Shown here piece by piece: positions 1 to 10,691 of a stretch of DNA of 64,000 nt. Each line of letters opens with the position of its first letter. Positions within the stretch are counted from its first letter, which is position 1. The notes beneath the pieces were generated by a model. The model had not been told where the DNA came from and made no database searches. It worked only from the letters and a program-made list of their open reading frames with translations. The position numbers and the translations under genes were made by a program. This stretch comes from Scedosporium boydii (lineage: Eukaryota > Ascomycota > Sordariomycetes > Microascales > Microascaceae): NCBI GenBank assembly GCA_002221725.1, contig NJFT01000037.1, forward strand, positions 124,001 through 188,000. The letters are read 5' to 3'.

Positions 1-659
1 TTATGGTGGCTTTCCCGATATTTGAAGTATTGTCGCCGTCTAGAAATCGCCTTTCCAAGTCTCTCCGCCAGGGAGTCGTCAACTTCACGGAACTTGTCTC
101 GAACATACTGAATGTCGAAAGCTTCAAAATGTGAAGTGTCTACTGGGATCGATGCCTTGAAGCGATCATGGGGAGCGGGGTTTCTGATGGCTACGCTAAG
201 GCGTAGGAGACAGTTGATAACGTCGGCGACATCAGTGGCGATCTGGCCCAGTTCCGTTTCGGGGAAATCGTTGTCTCTACTCTCTTGCTTAGAGTCGCCG
301 TCATCGAAGACGAATTCACTGTTGTCGTCATCGTCATCATCTTCTAGCCTGTCCCACGGGACCTTGTCACCAGAGACTATAGCGACAGCATCTTCAAGCA
401 ACGCTGTGAGGTCGTCGAAGAGCGAGACGACCTGCTCTTGAAGATGCGACGCATCTCGAAGACGGTACTGCAAAGAGCTTCTGCCGGATTTGTGCGCACC
501 AATGTTTCCGGCCCATATCCTGCATCGGACGTGCTCTTCCTCGAAAGCCGCCAGGGCCGAACGCTCATAGACGTCGAAAATTTGCGGTTCGAGCGCAGTA
601 AGTCTTTCGAATAGGCGGAGGCAGGCCGTAACCGATTTTGAAATGCTACTATCGCCCAT
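1..659 (-). CDS. Fungal-specific hypothetical protein, N-terminal part (3' end beyond window)
   Basis: The frame runs uninterrupted from an ATG at 659 to the left edge (219 codons), so the C-terminus is missing. The visible part starts MGDSSISKSV, has a helical segment with 'WAGNIGAHKSGRSSLQYRLRDASHL' split features (W..NIGAH, SLQYRLRD), an acidic run of D/E at about residues 105-125, then 'ETELGQIATDVADVINCLLRLSVAIRNP' type helices and ends in RRRQYFKYRESHH. From memory this arrangement is the N-terminal region of a large family of uncharacterised fungal proteins, many of which carry C2H2 zinc fingers further downstream; that part would lie outside the window. No catalytic motif is visible. 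It is divergent from the DUF7580 gene, with 303 bp between the two starts. Function unknown; being a real gene is well supported by the long conserved-looking frame. Confidence 0.75.
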   Translation of the reverse strand, partial: MGDSSISKSVTACLRLFERLTALEPQIFDVYERSALAAFEEEHVRCRIWAGNIGAHKSGRSSLQYRLRDASHLQEQVVSLFDDLTALLEDAVAIVSGDKVPWDRLEDDDDDDNSEFVFDDGDSKQESRDNDFPETELGQIATDVADVINCLLRLSVAIRNPAPHDRFKASIPVDTSHFEAFDIQYVRDKFREVDDSLAERLGKAISRRRQYFKYRESHH

Positions 660-962
660 ACTCGCTCGACATCTCAGGTTTCAGTTTCGGGTCGTTTCTG
701 TGCCGGTAGTTGTCTCATAGGCAATGAGGACGGCAGAGAGGCTGCGGAGTCAATGAGGAGCAAGTAGCAGTCAATCTGCAGTCACACCTCACAGCCTGGT
801 CCTCCTCTGTAAGCCCATCCAATCCCGTATCGTGCAACAATTGCAGCCAAGTTCTCCCTGCTTATTATACCCCGCACCGGCTCGTAAATAGGCTCAGTCG
901 CATCCAACTTCTCTGACCCGTTTTCATTTCCGAATTGAATTCCACGGTTTGCCATCGTTACC
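660..962. promoter_or_regulatory. Divergent intergenic region between the two left-edge genes
   Basis: 303 bp between the two start codons, so it must hold both promoters. No TATA box, long repeat or RNA gene is evident. The DUF7580 start has an ACC immediately before the ATG. Confidence 0.4.
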
Positions 963-2794
963 ATGTCGGGGTTTGAGATTGCTGGGGTCGTACTTGGGAG
1001 CATTCCCCTAGTGATCTCGCTCCTTGAGCATTATCAAGGCGGGCTGCGAACGATCCAAAGGTTGCGAAAATACGACAGGGAATTGCAGAGCCTCATTCGA
1101 AATCTCAGGACGGAGCAAGCGAAGCTCCAGAACGTTTGCGAGAAGCTGCTTGAAGGGCTCGTCCCGCCGTCTCGCATTGATGAGATGGTTGAGAACCCTT
1201 TCGGAGATTTGTGGTCAGATGAAGAGATACAAAAGAAGATACGGGCCAGGTTATGGAGGTCTTGGGGAGTTTTCGAGCAGACGGCGATAGACATGAACGC
1301 TGCTATCGAGGAGATGATGAAGAGACTCGGAGGGAAAGACAAGGTAGGCTAAGCCGTACACACTTTGTTGCATCTATTGGCCAAGCGACTCTTACCAAGA
1401 CGACGGTATTGTTTTAGGCATCATGGCTGGGCGGCACTTCGATCTCAAGAGAGCTAAAACGAATGAACTTTGCGCTAAGTCGGAGCGCTTATGCCGATAT
1501 AATGTCGACTATCAAAGACGGTATCTCGAGCCTCGAGTCTCTCACAACCACAAACATCGAACTCGAGCCGCCACGTCGCCTAAGATCTCGTGTGAAACTG
1601 CTGTCTGTGCTGCGTGGCGTCTCCTCGAGCATCTATCGAGCTATCAGGTCAAGTTTAACCTGCACATGCAAGCACGACATCTCCCTGCGCCTTTCGAGCT
1701 CGCATGGTGAAATCACACCAGCGGATGACATGGAACGAGTGATTCAGAGCATAAGGTTTCATCTCGCTCTTTCTCAGTCATTCGGCGGCGAGGATCCCGA
1801 GGCCGATTCGGTGAAAACCCAGAGTTGGGAGGAATTCCTCATCCAAGCAAACCCGCTTCCGAAAGTCTCACGTGTCCACTCTCACGCCGTTTCTTCCTGC
1901 ATAGCGAAACCCGCCGGACTCAAGAGGATGACCCTCTCTTCCGCCGCTCGATCGTCTTCATCTTGTACCACTTTAGTAGAGACACCGACCACTACTTCTC
2001 TAGCCACTTCCTTGTCCACTTCCTTGTCTGGACTTACGCTGCAGGCAAAAAGCAGTTCCTTCTCTCGCTCCGATTCATGCCTGAAACTATGCGAGGAGCT
2101 GAAGAAGTTTCTTGCTCACGGCAAGTCATTAGACGTCTTTGGGACGATCATTGATCGGCCATCTTTAAATCCACGGAGCTACGACATCTTTCTCCCGTCC
2201 GTCCTCTCTTTCAAGAGCCCAAGCCCCTTGCAAATGGTGTCCCTACGCAACGTTCTGGAAGGTCAAGGAGATCTCCAACCGCCCACATATAAAGAGCGTC
2301 TTCACCTTGCCTCTGCAATAGCCTTGAGCGTGCTTCAACTCCACAATACCCCATGGATGCCACCCGTCTTAAGCAGCCGCAACGTTTTCTTCCTAAAGAG
2401 GGGAGACTCTGTTTATTATGACCATGCCTTCGTTATGGCAGACAGCCCTCCCTCCCAAGCTTGGGCGAAGGTCTCGTGTATAATCCGTAGCCCAGCACTG
2501 CTTGCGCTCGGTATATTGCTTATCGAGCTTATTCGCGGCCAGACCATAGATTCCCTCCGAACCCCGAAAGAGATGCTCGGCCCTGAATCTAGTGCTCTTG
2601 CCGACTACATGACGGCTGAACGGTTGGTCCACGACATTTACCGGTCGAGCTCGAATTATGGAAGCGCTGTACGTCGCTGTATAAATCAACAGTTTAAGAC
2701 ACCGGATCTCAACTTGGAGGACGATGACTTTTGCCAGGAAGTGTATGCTGGAGTTGTGGCTCTGCTGGAAGAGGATTTGAGTTATACGAGATAG
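963..2794 (+). CDS. DUF7580-family protein with degenerate protein-kinase-like C-terminal half
   Basis: Two exons, 963-1343 and 1418-2794; the 74-bp intron (GTAGGC...TTTTAG, branch-like CTTAC) joins codon AAG to GCA in phase, giving 585 residues. The N-terminus (MSGFEIAGVVLGSIPLVISLLEHY) and the following RTIQRLRKYDRELQSLIRNL helix are the hallmark opening of the fungal DUF7580 family, which has a HeLo-like helical N-terminal region. The C-terminal half resembles a protein kinase C-lobe: LHLASAIALSVLQLHNTPW at the helix E position, SSRNVFF at the catalytic loop and ALGILLIELIRG at helix F. The catalytic Asp of HRD is not present and no clear DFG is seen, so I infer a pseudokinase. Members are abundant and variable in filamentous fungi and have been linked by association to self/non-self recognition, but a direct function is not established. 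Confidence 0.85.
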
Positions 2795-3834
2795 TGCGGG
2801 CCTGTCTATCACCGTCGTCACCCATATCACCTCGCATCTCATTTCACAACGGGTTGCGTCTCCCTTTCCTGTAATGAACGAGGCTGGTCCTGTATATTTA
2901 GTATAACAGTCTAGAGGCATGAGCATATGATAATTATGAGAACAAAAAATAAATCCCACCGAGTCGTTTCGAAGCAACAACCTCTGCCTTTGTACATCCT
3001 TCCACCCTCAACTCACCTCCACCCCAAAGATCTCCGGCCTCGAAATATCACAACCTCAACAGAGCCCCCTGAAAAGAGATTCCCTCACGGAAAAGGAAGA
3101 AAAAAAATATCTAGTATAATATAGATAAATCTAGTACCAAGAAAAAAGAAGGAGGAAAAAAAAAAAGTCTCATTTCTTCCTCCCGAGTTCCCAATTTCCC
3201 TTTCCCAATTGCCAAACGTCCTCCACGTCTCATGGTTTGACCAGACCGGGTTCCACGCCGGCGTCTTGCGGAAGTAGTTTAGAAGCAGTGCGTCACCGCT
3301 CGACCACTTCATTCTACGAGACGTTGAGAATCCTGACCCAAGATTTCAATATAACACGTTTCCACGCAAAACTGCCACTCTCAAAACTTGGAACGAGCGT
3401 TCCAAACGTATTCCCACAGCCTTGGTTTTATGGCAAGGACAACAAAATTTGAATAGAATTTTGATCCCGTTGTTCTTTTTATGGCGTATGTTGATTCAAA
3501 TTGGGTGCAGTGGCGGGTGGTGGACGAGAACCTTCTAGTTTCTTTTTTGCGCATGCCATTGCTGCCTTTGGGATGACGAACGAGGTCACGTTGAATTTGA
3601 ATATTGAAATGGCGATGATTACGCCCGGTTTCAAAACCTCAAACTCCCTCATCACCCTCTCACAAACATCGCCAACCTTCTACTCATCATCGGAGATCGC
3701 ACGTCTTTTACTGTCTCTCTCGCATCGTAAATCCGCCGGCATTTAAATTATCAGATCCCTCTGGATCGTACTACTTCTCTCCCCGACGGCGCTTTTATCT
3801 CCCGTGGTCACGACGCCACATCTCACTCAGAGCC
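2795..3834. other. Intergenic region, no gene seen
   Basis: About 1 kb. It contains the 3' flank of the DUF7580 gene (an AATAAA at about 2945) and the promoter/leader of the PPPDE gene, which is pyrimidine-rich close to the start (3640-3800). Open frames here are short and have no recognisable content. Confidence 0.5.
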
Positions 3835-5626
3835 ATGGAGGTCCATCTACTTGTCTATGACCTGTCCCAAGGTCTTGCACGCAACATGTCCATGTCTCTC
3901 ATTGGCATTCAACTCGATGCTATATACCATACATCAATACAATTAAACGGCCGCGAATACGTCTACGATGGTGGAATTGTGTCCATTATCCCGGGTTCTT
4001 CACACCTTGGCCAGCCGCTCGAGAGACTACTTTTAGGGACGACTGAGCTCCCGATGGATGTTGTAGAGGAATATCTTGATTCACTCAGGTCGATATTCAC
4101 CGTTGAGGTACCTTTCTCACAACTTTTGCCATATTTCTAGTAGTTTGCTCTAACCAACAAGCTAGGCATACGACCTATTCAAGCATAACTGCAACAACTT
4201 TTCTGATTCGTTTGCAACATTTCTCATTGGGAAAGGCATCCCGGACCACATCCTTCACATGCCCCAGGCAGTATTGGACTCACCGATCGGCAGGATGCTC
4301 CTCCCGCAACTTACTCAGAATGTGAATGCGACTAGACAGACTGGATCCATTCTCGGCATCGGGGAGAGCTCACAAGCCACAGCTCCCGTCGCGTATGGCA
4401 AGCAAGGGGGAACCGTAAGGGTCGTCAAGAATGTTCGGGAACTAGATGACATATTAGAGCAGGCCAAGTCCTCATGTGCTGTCATCTTCTTCACATCAGC
4501 GACCTGCCCACCCTGCAAGATGATGTATCCAGTTTACGACCAGCTCGCAGCCGAGGTTGGTGATAAGGGATATCTGATCAAGGTTGACGTAGGCCAGGCC
4601 TTCGACGTTGGATATCGTTACTCGATACGGGCGACTCCTACTTTCATGACGTTTCTGAAAGGAGAGCAGGAAAATAGCTGGAGCGGGGCGAATCCCGCAG
4701 AGCTGCGAGGCAACATCGAACTCCTTGTCCAGATGGCATGGCCCATACATCCACACAGGTCACTTAACCTGCCGAGTTTCTCAGGAGCATCGCCGAAACC
4801 CGTCATCTACTCTAAGGTGCCGCCGATACCCAAACTATTGGCCAAGATGGGTCCTGCCTCGCAAAACCCCGCAGTCGCTGATCTCACTCGGTTCATCGAA
4901 TCCCGCCAAAAAGATGGTCCAGCCTCTGCTATTTTACCCGAGATGAGCACAGTCGCTGCCTTTATCCAAGAATCCACGGATTCGCTACCAATAGGGGCAC
5001 TCTTTTCCGTCGTGGATCTATTCAGATGCGCTCTCGCCGATCCCAGGATCAGCGGATTCTTCGCCGAGGAAAAGGACCACAAGACGGTCTCCAGCATCCT
5101 TACCAAAGCCAACCAAGCAGCCGAATGCCCCTATGCCCTAAGGCTCGTCACGTTGCAGATGGCTTGCAATCTCTTCTCGTCACATCTCTACGCCGACGAG
5201 ATCCTAGGTAAAGAAGACCAAAGGAAGCAGATCATCCAGCTCATATCGTCCAGCTTTCTCGATGACGCGCATAGTAATACACGTGTATCAGCCGCATCCC
5301 TCCTTTTCAACGTAACTCTAGCCCATAAGCAGGTGAGCCACGGAGGCCACGGAAAGCCTCTGCCTGAGGATGATCAGGTGGAGCTGGCTGCTTCAGTGCT
5401 CGAAGCCATTGGCCAGGAGGAGACTTCTCCTGAGGCACTCCATGGGATGCTCGCGGCACTGGGCCATCTTGCGTATGAGGCCCCTGTGGACGGAGAGCTT
5501 GCGGATCTGCTGTTGGCTTTGGATGCGGAGTCTACTGTTACTGGGAAGAGGAAGGCCTTCCCTGACCAGAAGCTTATTATGGAGGTTGGGTCAGAGCTGT
5601 TAGGGAAAGGGTTTAAGAGGCCGTGA
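3835..5626 (+). CDS. PPPDE (DeSI-type) peptidase - thioredoxin - PUL domain fusion protein
   Basis: Two exons, 3835-4107 and 4166-5626, with a 58-bp intron (GTACCT...GCTAG, branch CTAAC); 577 residues. Residues 1 to about 150 are a PPPDE/DeSI cysteine protease fold: catalytic-type His32 (IYHTSI) and Cys100 in HNCNNF, followed by GKGIPDHIL. PPPDE enzymes remove SUMO or ubiquitin-like modifiers. Residues about 170-290 are a thioredoxin domain with a CPPC active site (Cys205, Cys208) rather than the classic CGPC, and the cis-Pro region ATPTFMTF. The rest, to about residue 575, is a helical PUL domain, which in Doa1/PLAA binds Cdc48/p97. The three-part fusion is a known fungal architecture, so a role in redox-linked ubiquitin/SUMO handling with Cdc48 is inferred, not shown. 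No signal peptide; expected in cytosol or nucleus. Confidence 0.92.
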
Positions 5627-6922
5627 AGGATAGAGGAGGGGCATCTCAACCGTACCCCGTAATACCTGCAGGGTGAGATATATACATATGGAATTATGCG
5701 TTGGAATGGCTTACTAGTACATGGGCCATGGGCACAAGAGAAGTTAATACAATTAAGAGTTGTCTGCAGAATGCTCCTTCCGTGACTCGAGAGCACATTC
5801 CAGTAACAGTAGCCAACCGGCACCAGCTGAGAATGCCAGCCTCCCCGAGAAGTGTGGATTAGTCATCGTCAAACCCCAATTTTTTTTTTCCATGCATAAA
5901 ACCACACACGCCTGCGCGAACCAGCAAAGCTTTTTCCTCTTTTTCTCTTCCTTCTGTATCAAAAAGCATTTCACTGAGCTGCCACGACCGACATTTCGAA
6001 TCTACAGTGTCGAGTTGCCTTCCTCCCTAGAGGAGGATCGCTCAGGAGAGGAAGCCTACCCTTGATAGGAAGTCTCTTTCCGTTGCTATTCCGTCGGTTG
6101 AAGAGATGCCAAAAGATAGGGCACATGCTATTTGTGACGACTTTGTGTGTGCTATTTTGTTCGTCCTCGAGGACGAGGTGTGCTGGGCTAGTACGACATG
6201 GCCTGGTTCTGTAATTGTAGAGCTTTATCGCTGGATGAGTGCCTGGATCTGGAGAAAGGAGATCGCTTGGCCGATGCTCAATGCTGGATTGGATCAAGCG
6301 GGCTGCTGTTGTTTTGACTTGCCATGCCATGCAATCTTGGTGAGAGACAGGTCCTAGATGAGTGAGAGTTGGGCTTTAGAAATGCCTTGGTAGATTCCCT
6401 CATCCAAGAGGGCAGCTGTTACCTTCGTTGAGCTTTTGTCAGTTCGGATGTGCTCACCTTTTGTGAGTTTGAATTCGTTTCTTATGAACGAGATCATCGG
6501 AAGTCTTTCCTATCTTTTCCACTATGGCTCCTCGACGAATCGATGCCAAGAGCGTGCCCACACGTCGGCTCCGAGATAGCGGGTTCCTGCGCCTTGTTTC
6601 GCATCGCCTTAGAAGTCAGAGGCGACTCACATGGCGCGATTTTTCTGACCGTATTTATTGTGAACATCTCCTCTCCAACTACAATAATTTAGCCCGCTTT
6701 TCGTGAGTTGAAGAAAATATATCTCATCATCATCAACTCCCACGCAAGAAGACACTTTCTGCTTGGGGGCAACGATAAGAGTGGACATTTTCAGATCAAC
6801 CCTTCGTACAACCCCACCATAACTAGGGGACCCGAAATCTCAAGCCTCCAAAACGAAAGAGGGGGAAAAGAAGAAGAAATCTGACCTTTTTTCCCCCGTC
6901 TTTCTTTAGAGAAAGGAAAACC
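5627..6922. other. Intergenic region, no gene seen
   Basis: About 1.3 kb between two genes on the same strand. Short frames (for example at 6106-6357 and 6524-6706) have no family features. 6830-6920 is an A/G-rich leader immediately before the CobW-type start (AAAACC ATG). No RNA gene or repeat recognised. Confidence 0.5.
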
Positions 6923-8014
6923 ATGCCCGCCATCCCCATCACTATCATAACGGGCTTTCTCGGCGCCGGGAAAACCACTCTAATCCTCAACCTCATCCCA
7001 CAACTCAAGGAACAAAGCCCAGACTACAAACTCGCGCTCCTCAAAAATGAATTCGGCGACCTAGCCGTAGACTCGCAGCTCGCCTCATCCAACGCCATCT
7101 CCGGTGTGCGCGAGCTCCTCAACGGCTGCATCTGCTGCAACCTCGTGGGCCAGCTGAGCGAAGCGTTGGAACAGCTCCGGGAGACTGTCAAGCCCGACCG
7201 CATCATCGTGGAGACGTCCGGGTCGGCGTTCCCGGCGACGCTGGCGTTAGAGGTGAATAGGTTGGCGAGGGAATCGGGACACTATGCCCTCGACGGGGTG
7301 ATTAGCGTGATTGACGTGGAGAACTGGGAGGGGTACGAGGATACGAGCTACACGGCGAGGATTCAGGCGAGGTATACGGATTTGGTGGTGTTTAATAAGT
7401 GGGAGCTGTGTTCGGAGAGGAGGTTCGATGTCTGTTTGGACCGGTTGGGGGATTTGGAGGTGGATGTTGCGTGGGTTAAGAGCAAGAAGGGATGGGTCTC
7501 GTCGGATCTGATATTCGGCGTGGATGGCGCGCTGGCGAAGGACCTTACGGAGCACCACGATGATCACGGGCACGGCCACGATCACAAGCACAATCACCAG
7601 ACCGAGGTGGAAGTTCTGTCCATCGAGGTCAAGAGCGCCAAGGAGGACTCATCAATAGACGCGGCGAAGCTCATGTCGCTGCTGAAGACGGCTCCAAAGG
7701 ACGAGGTGTACAGGATAAAATCGGTGCTCACGCTCTCGAGCGAGCCTGAGAACTCGGACGAGGACCAGAAGATGCCTACGCCGCCGCACCCTCGGGGGAG
7801 ATATATTCTCAACTGGGCGTTTGGCCGGTGGACGTTTACGCCGGTGGCCGAGGAGGTGGGGGAGCATGAGTCAAGTGATAGGACTACGCTGAGGATGACT
7901 ATGATTCTTGCTCGGTATGAGAGCACCAAGTGGAAGAAGAAGCTTGAGGTGGGTGGGTTCCTGGATGCTGTGGGAGATGATGAGGCCCAGCTGGAGGTCA
8001 CGAAAGTGGTGTAA
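6923..8014 (+). CDS. CobW/ZNG1-type metal chaperone GTPase
   Basis: Single exon, 363 residues. P-loop GFLGAGKTT at residues 11-19; the family metal-binding CxCC motif is Cys69-Ile-Cys71-Cys72 in NGCICCN; switch/Walker B region VETSG and the guanine-specificity stretch FNKWEL follow. A histidine-rich linker (residues about 211-226, alternating His with Asp/Gly) separates the GTPase from the CobW C-terminal domain, which contains the family's GRYILNWAFGRW-type segment. COG0523 proteins deliver zinc or other metals to client enzymes; the eukaryotic ZNG1 clade activates methionine aminopeptidase using GTP. The His-rich linker supports zinc handling, but client identity cannot be read from the sequence. 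The protein lacks a targeting signal. Start chosen at the only ATG preceding the conserved beta strand PITIITGF. Confidence 0.93.
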   Translation: MPAIPITIITGFLGAGKTTLILNLIPQLKEQSPDYKLALLKNEFGDLAVDSQLASSNAISGVRELLNGCICCNLVGQLSEALEQLRETVKPDRIIVETSGSAFPATLALEVNRLARESGHYALDGVISVIDVENWEGYEDTSYTARIQARYTDLVVFNKWELCSERRFDVCLDRLGDLEVDVAWVKSKKGWVSSDLIFGVDGALAKDLTEHHDDHGHGHDHKHNHQTEVEVLSIEVKSAKEDSSIDAAKLMSLLKTAPKDEVYRIKSVLTLSSEPENSDEDQKMPTPPHPRGRYILNWAFGRWTFTPVAEEVGEHESSDRTTLRMTMILARYESTKWKKKLEVGGFLDAVGDDEAQLEVTKVV

Positions 8015-10691
8015 ATTCTGGGAGGTACGGAGAACAAGAGAAGGAAGGGGAGGCGCGAAAAAATAAATGATAATAGATCCAAAGCTTCTGGCCCTTGCCA
8101 CACTGAAACTGCCCATACGTCCTCTCTTAAGACTGTGAAGACCTTCATATTGAAACAGAACTCGTGAGATGGCCCTTCTTGAACCTTTCTTAGCTCTAAA
8201 GTGTGCTTCCAACAGGCTCGAATCCCCGAAACACTCCTACGAGCCATCGTGCTTTGCTTCCGTAGCTCTCGTGGGACTCGAGGATATTCTCCCAGGAATC
8301 TGACCACCGTTTCTCGAATGGCACTACGCCGGCGGCAAAGAAGTCGAAGTAAAGTCCAACGAGCTCCTGGCCATCTCACAGACTAGGTACGCGGGTGATG
8401 GCAGTACTGCTGAAAGAACAATAGGATTCTTTTCATGAACTCCCTACGACTCGAGACGCTCGAATATGGTCGATGACAGCCTGCATGAGAATGCGGCTGT
8501 GCTTCACCTGGTCCTGTGTGCTCTGGGTGTCGCGCAGGTCCATGTCTGTGATAGCCGGGAAAACGACGCCATGTCGTAGTATCCTCACCCAAGGAAAGCG
8601 CGGGGGCGTTGAAAAGATGGCGTCAGATCAGTTCAGCGAGCTACGAGTGTTATCCAGATTCGATGGTTGGAAACGTCAACCACTCGCGACAGGTTGCCGT
8701 GATCTAGAGACCGACCGCCAGCCTGTGGGATGTGTCGTTGGCCCATCAACTCGAGATAGGATCGGGGACTGGCGTCTAGAGCTCTCGGCCATCTTCCGTC
8801 GTTGATAGAGATAGAATTGGTCAAATCCGTGGATTTTGCTCCCACAACCACTCGCCCAGCACGGTTGATGTCTTGAGGATGGGAGCCTAGATTGCCGTGT
8901 TAGCCGGGGGGTTACAGTGGCTAGGTTGAGTGTGCAGGAAGCCAAGACCCAGGATGGCCCAAATGGAGGACATCTTTTTTCAAGCTGAAAAGGTGGAAAG
9001 AGTCTGGACTCTTGAGCCTAGGAAAATCGTTTAATATCTCTTTGAGAAGCTCTGTCCCACCAAGACGTCAATGAAGCTATCATGACGACACCACTGTCCC
9101 CTGTCGAAACATCAAACCATTGCATTTCTCTCTCCCACAGAAACCACACAGATAAATCAAATGTCACCTCAATTGATCTTCTAAATTGATGCATATCATA
9201 TTAGCACGGGATGTTTTCAACGTACTCCGTAGTCCGAAGCCTTGGAGGTACAAACAAGTATCCAACACCCTGCACCCTGTCCATTGTCATTGACCAGGTT
9301 TTTTGTGCTTCTCGAAAAAATCCCAATGCAACGGGATATCATCAGATCGGATTTCGGAATCCAATAGGCGACAAAAGCCGCAAGCCAAAACGCCAAAGGA
9401 ACAAACTTCTGTCGGGAGTCCGGCAGGCAGACACATTACGCCCCTCCGCCTCTGGGGCGTTGAAACTACCAATCCGAACAATTGAAAAGGCTCAAGCTGA
9501 CCAAGAACGCACACTAAAACGAGGTAAACGAATTTGTGATCAAAGAAAAAAAGGGGAGATGTCTTGTAATGCTACATCATACGTATGACATGGCGATACT
9601 TAAATTCGTTGATGGAGGGTGGCGATGATCCTTCCTCCCTGTACTCCCTCTTCCCTCCTCCCTCTTCCGGCTCGGAAGGTGGGCGCATCAGTCTTTTTGA
9701 TCCAACACACCAACGGAACTGGACTTCATCCAAACATCAGTTCAATGATTGGAACATGAAAATTGGGGGTGCCGACATCGAATGCGCCAGTACGAATACT
9801 TCATGTTGTGTACCTAGAGGCTAGAGCAAGTGCCTTAACTACACTAGATTATAGCGTCGGCACCTTAACTCCGACTGCGCGAAAGCGAGCCGGGTTTCCT
9901 GTTTCTCCCACAGGCAATCAATTTTATCTCGCCAAAGTCCAGTCAGTGCCCGGCAAGCGTTAAAATAAAAAAGAACAAATCGGGGATTGTTTTCAATAGT
10001 TTAGTTCGTTGATGTTATGATACAATCGTAAATCAATTTACCATCATCGCAATACCAATCAATCCCTCACTTTTTCCACTCTTCACTTCTCGCCTTTCCC
10101 TCCTCACTCACTTTCAGTTCCCCAGGCATTTCGTTCCCTTCCCCGACGCGGTCTTCGTCCAGCGCCACCCGTTTCCTATTACGGCTTCGAGCTTCCGGTT
10201 TACTTCGCATACTTCGGTCTCTTCAACTCTTTCTCCTTCCACTTCTAGCCCTATCAGAATGCCGGATTTTTAGCAGACAAGCGGAAATAAGGCCCAGTCA
10301 AACAACCCCGGACTTCAATTACAAATCAAGAAATCAATTGATCCATCGTTCCATTGTCAATTGTCGAGTCTTGGTTGCCGTTGATCCCCACCGTCCGCTG
10401 CCGTCACCGATAAAACGGACCTTGTGTCCTGGTACACTGCCTTCGTACCTCAAGTACTTCCCATTGTCTCCTTCCATGGATACGTACCCGCCTTGAGAGA
10501 GAGAGACAGACTCAACCAAGTACGAAGTAAAAGAACCAAAAGCGTGTAATATTATTCTTATTCTCTCGTGGCCATCGTTGAGGGTTTAGACCTTTCCACC
10601 TCCCTCCAACCACTCCCTCCCCTCTAAGTCTATCCCATTCGTTCTCGGAGCTCGACTCGCCGGCCCCGGAACCGCGTCCGCACGCCATAGA
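8015..10691. other. 2.7-kb intergenic region with a tRNA-like element, otherwise no gene seen
   Basis: Downstream of the CobW gene there is an AATAAATGATAAT motif at about 8061. A 66-codon open frame on the minus strand near 8433-8630 looks mildly coding-like but is unsupported. The tRNA-like element at 9768-9864 is listed separately. 10065-10265 is a pyrimidine-rich tract that probably marks the promoter/leader of the ABC transporter gene; a TACGAAGTA palindrome lies at 10521-10529 and a related TACTCCGTA at 9223-9231. Confidence 0.5.
9768..9864 (-). repeat. tRNA-like element or tRNA-derived relic bounded by 9-bp inverted repeats
   Basis: The ends GGTGCCGAC (9768-9776) and GTCGGCACC (9856-9864) are perfectly complementary, like an over-long acceptor stem. 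Read on the minus strand, TAGTGTAGTTAAGG near the 5' end matches the A-box pattern of RNA polymerase III promoters, a 4-bp AGTG/CACT pair could be a D stem, and GCATTCGATGTC near the 3' end is a weak B-box. The arms cannot be folded into a standard cloverleaf (extra bases before the D arm, imperfect T stem), so it is not called a functional tRNA. A degenerate tRNA or tRNA-derived SINE copy is the best guess. Confidence 0.4.

Noticed and set aside
2393..2980. 195-codon minus-strand frame overlapping the end of the DUF7580 gene
   Set aside because: Antisense shadow of a well-supported gene; no family features, and its non-overlapping part is not coding-like.
8433..8630. 66-codon minus-strand frame ending TQDQVKHSRILMQAVIDHIRAS
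   Set aside because: Looks mildly protein-like but has no start context, family match or neighbouring exons; an equally open plus-strand frame covers it.
9768..9864. Functional tRNA gene
   Set aside because: Acceptor-like ends pair, but D-arm spacing and T-stem pairing fail, so only a tRNA-like relic is reported.
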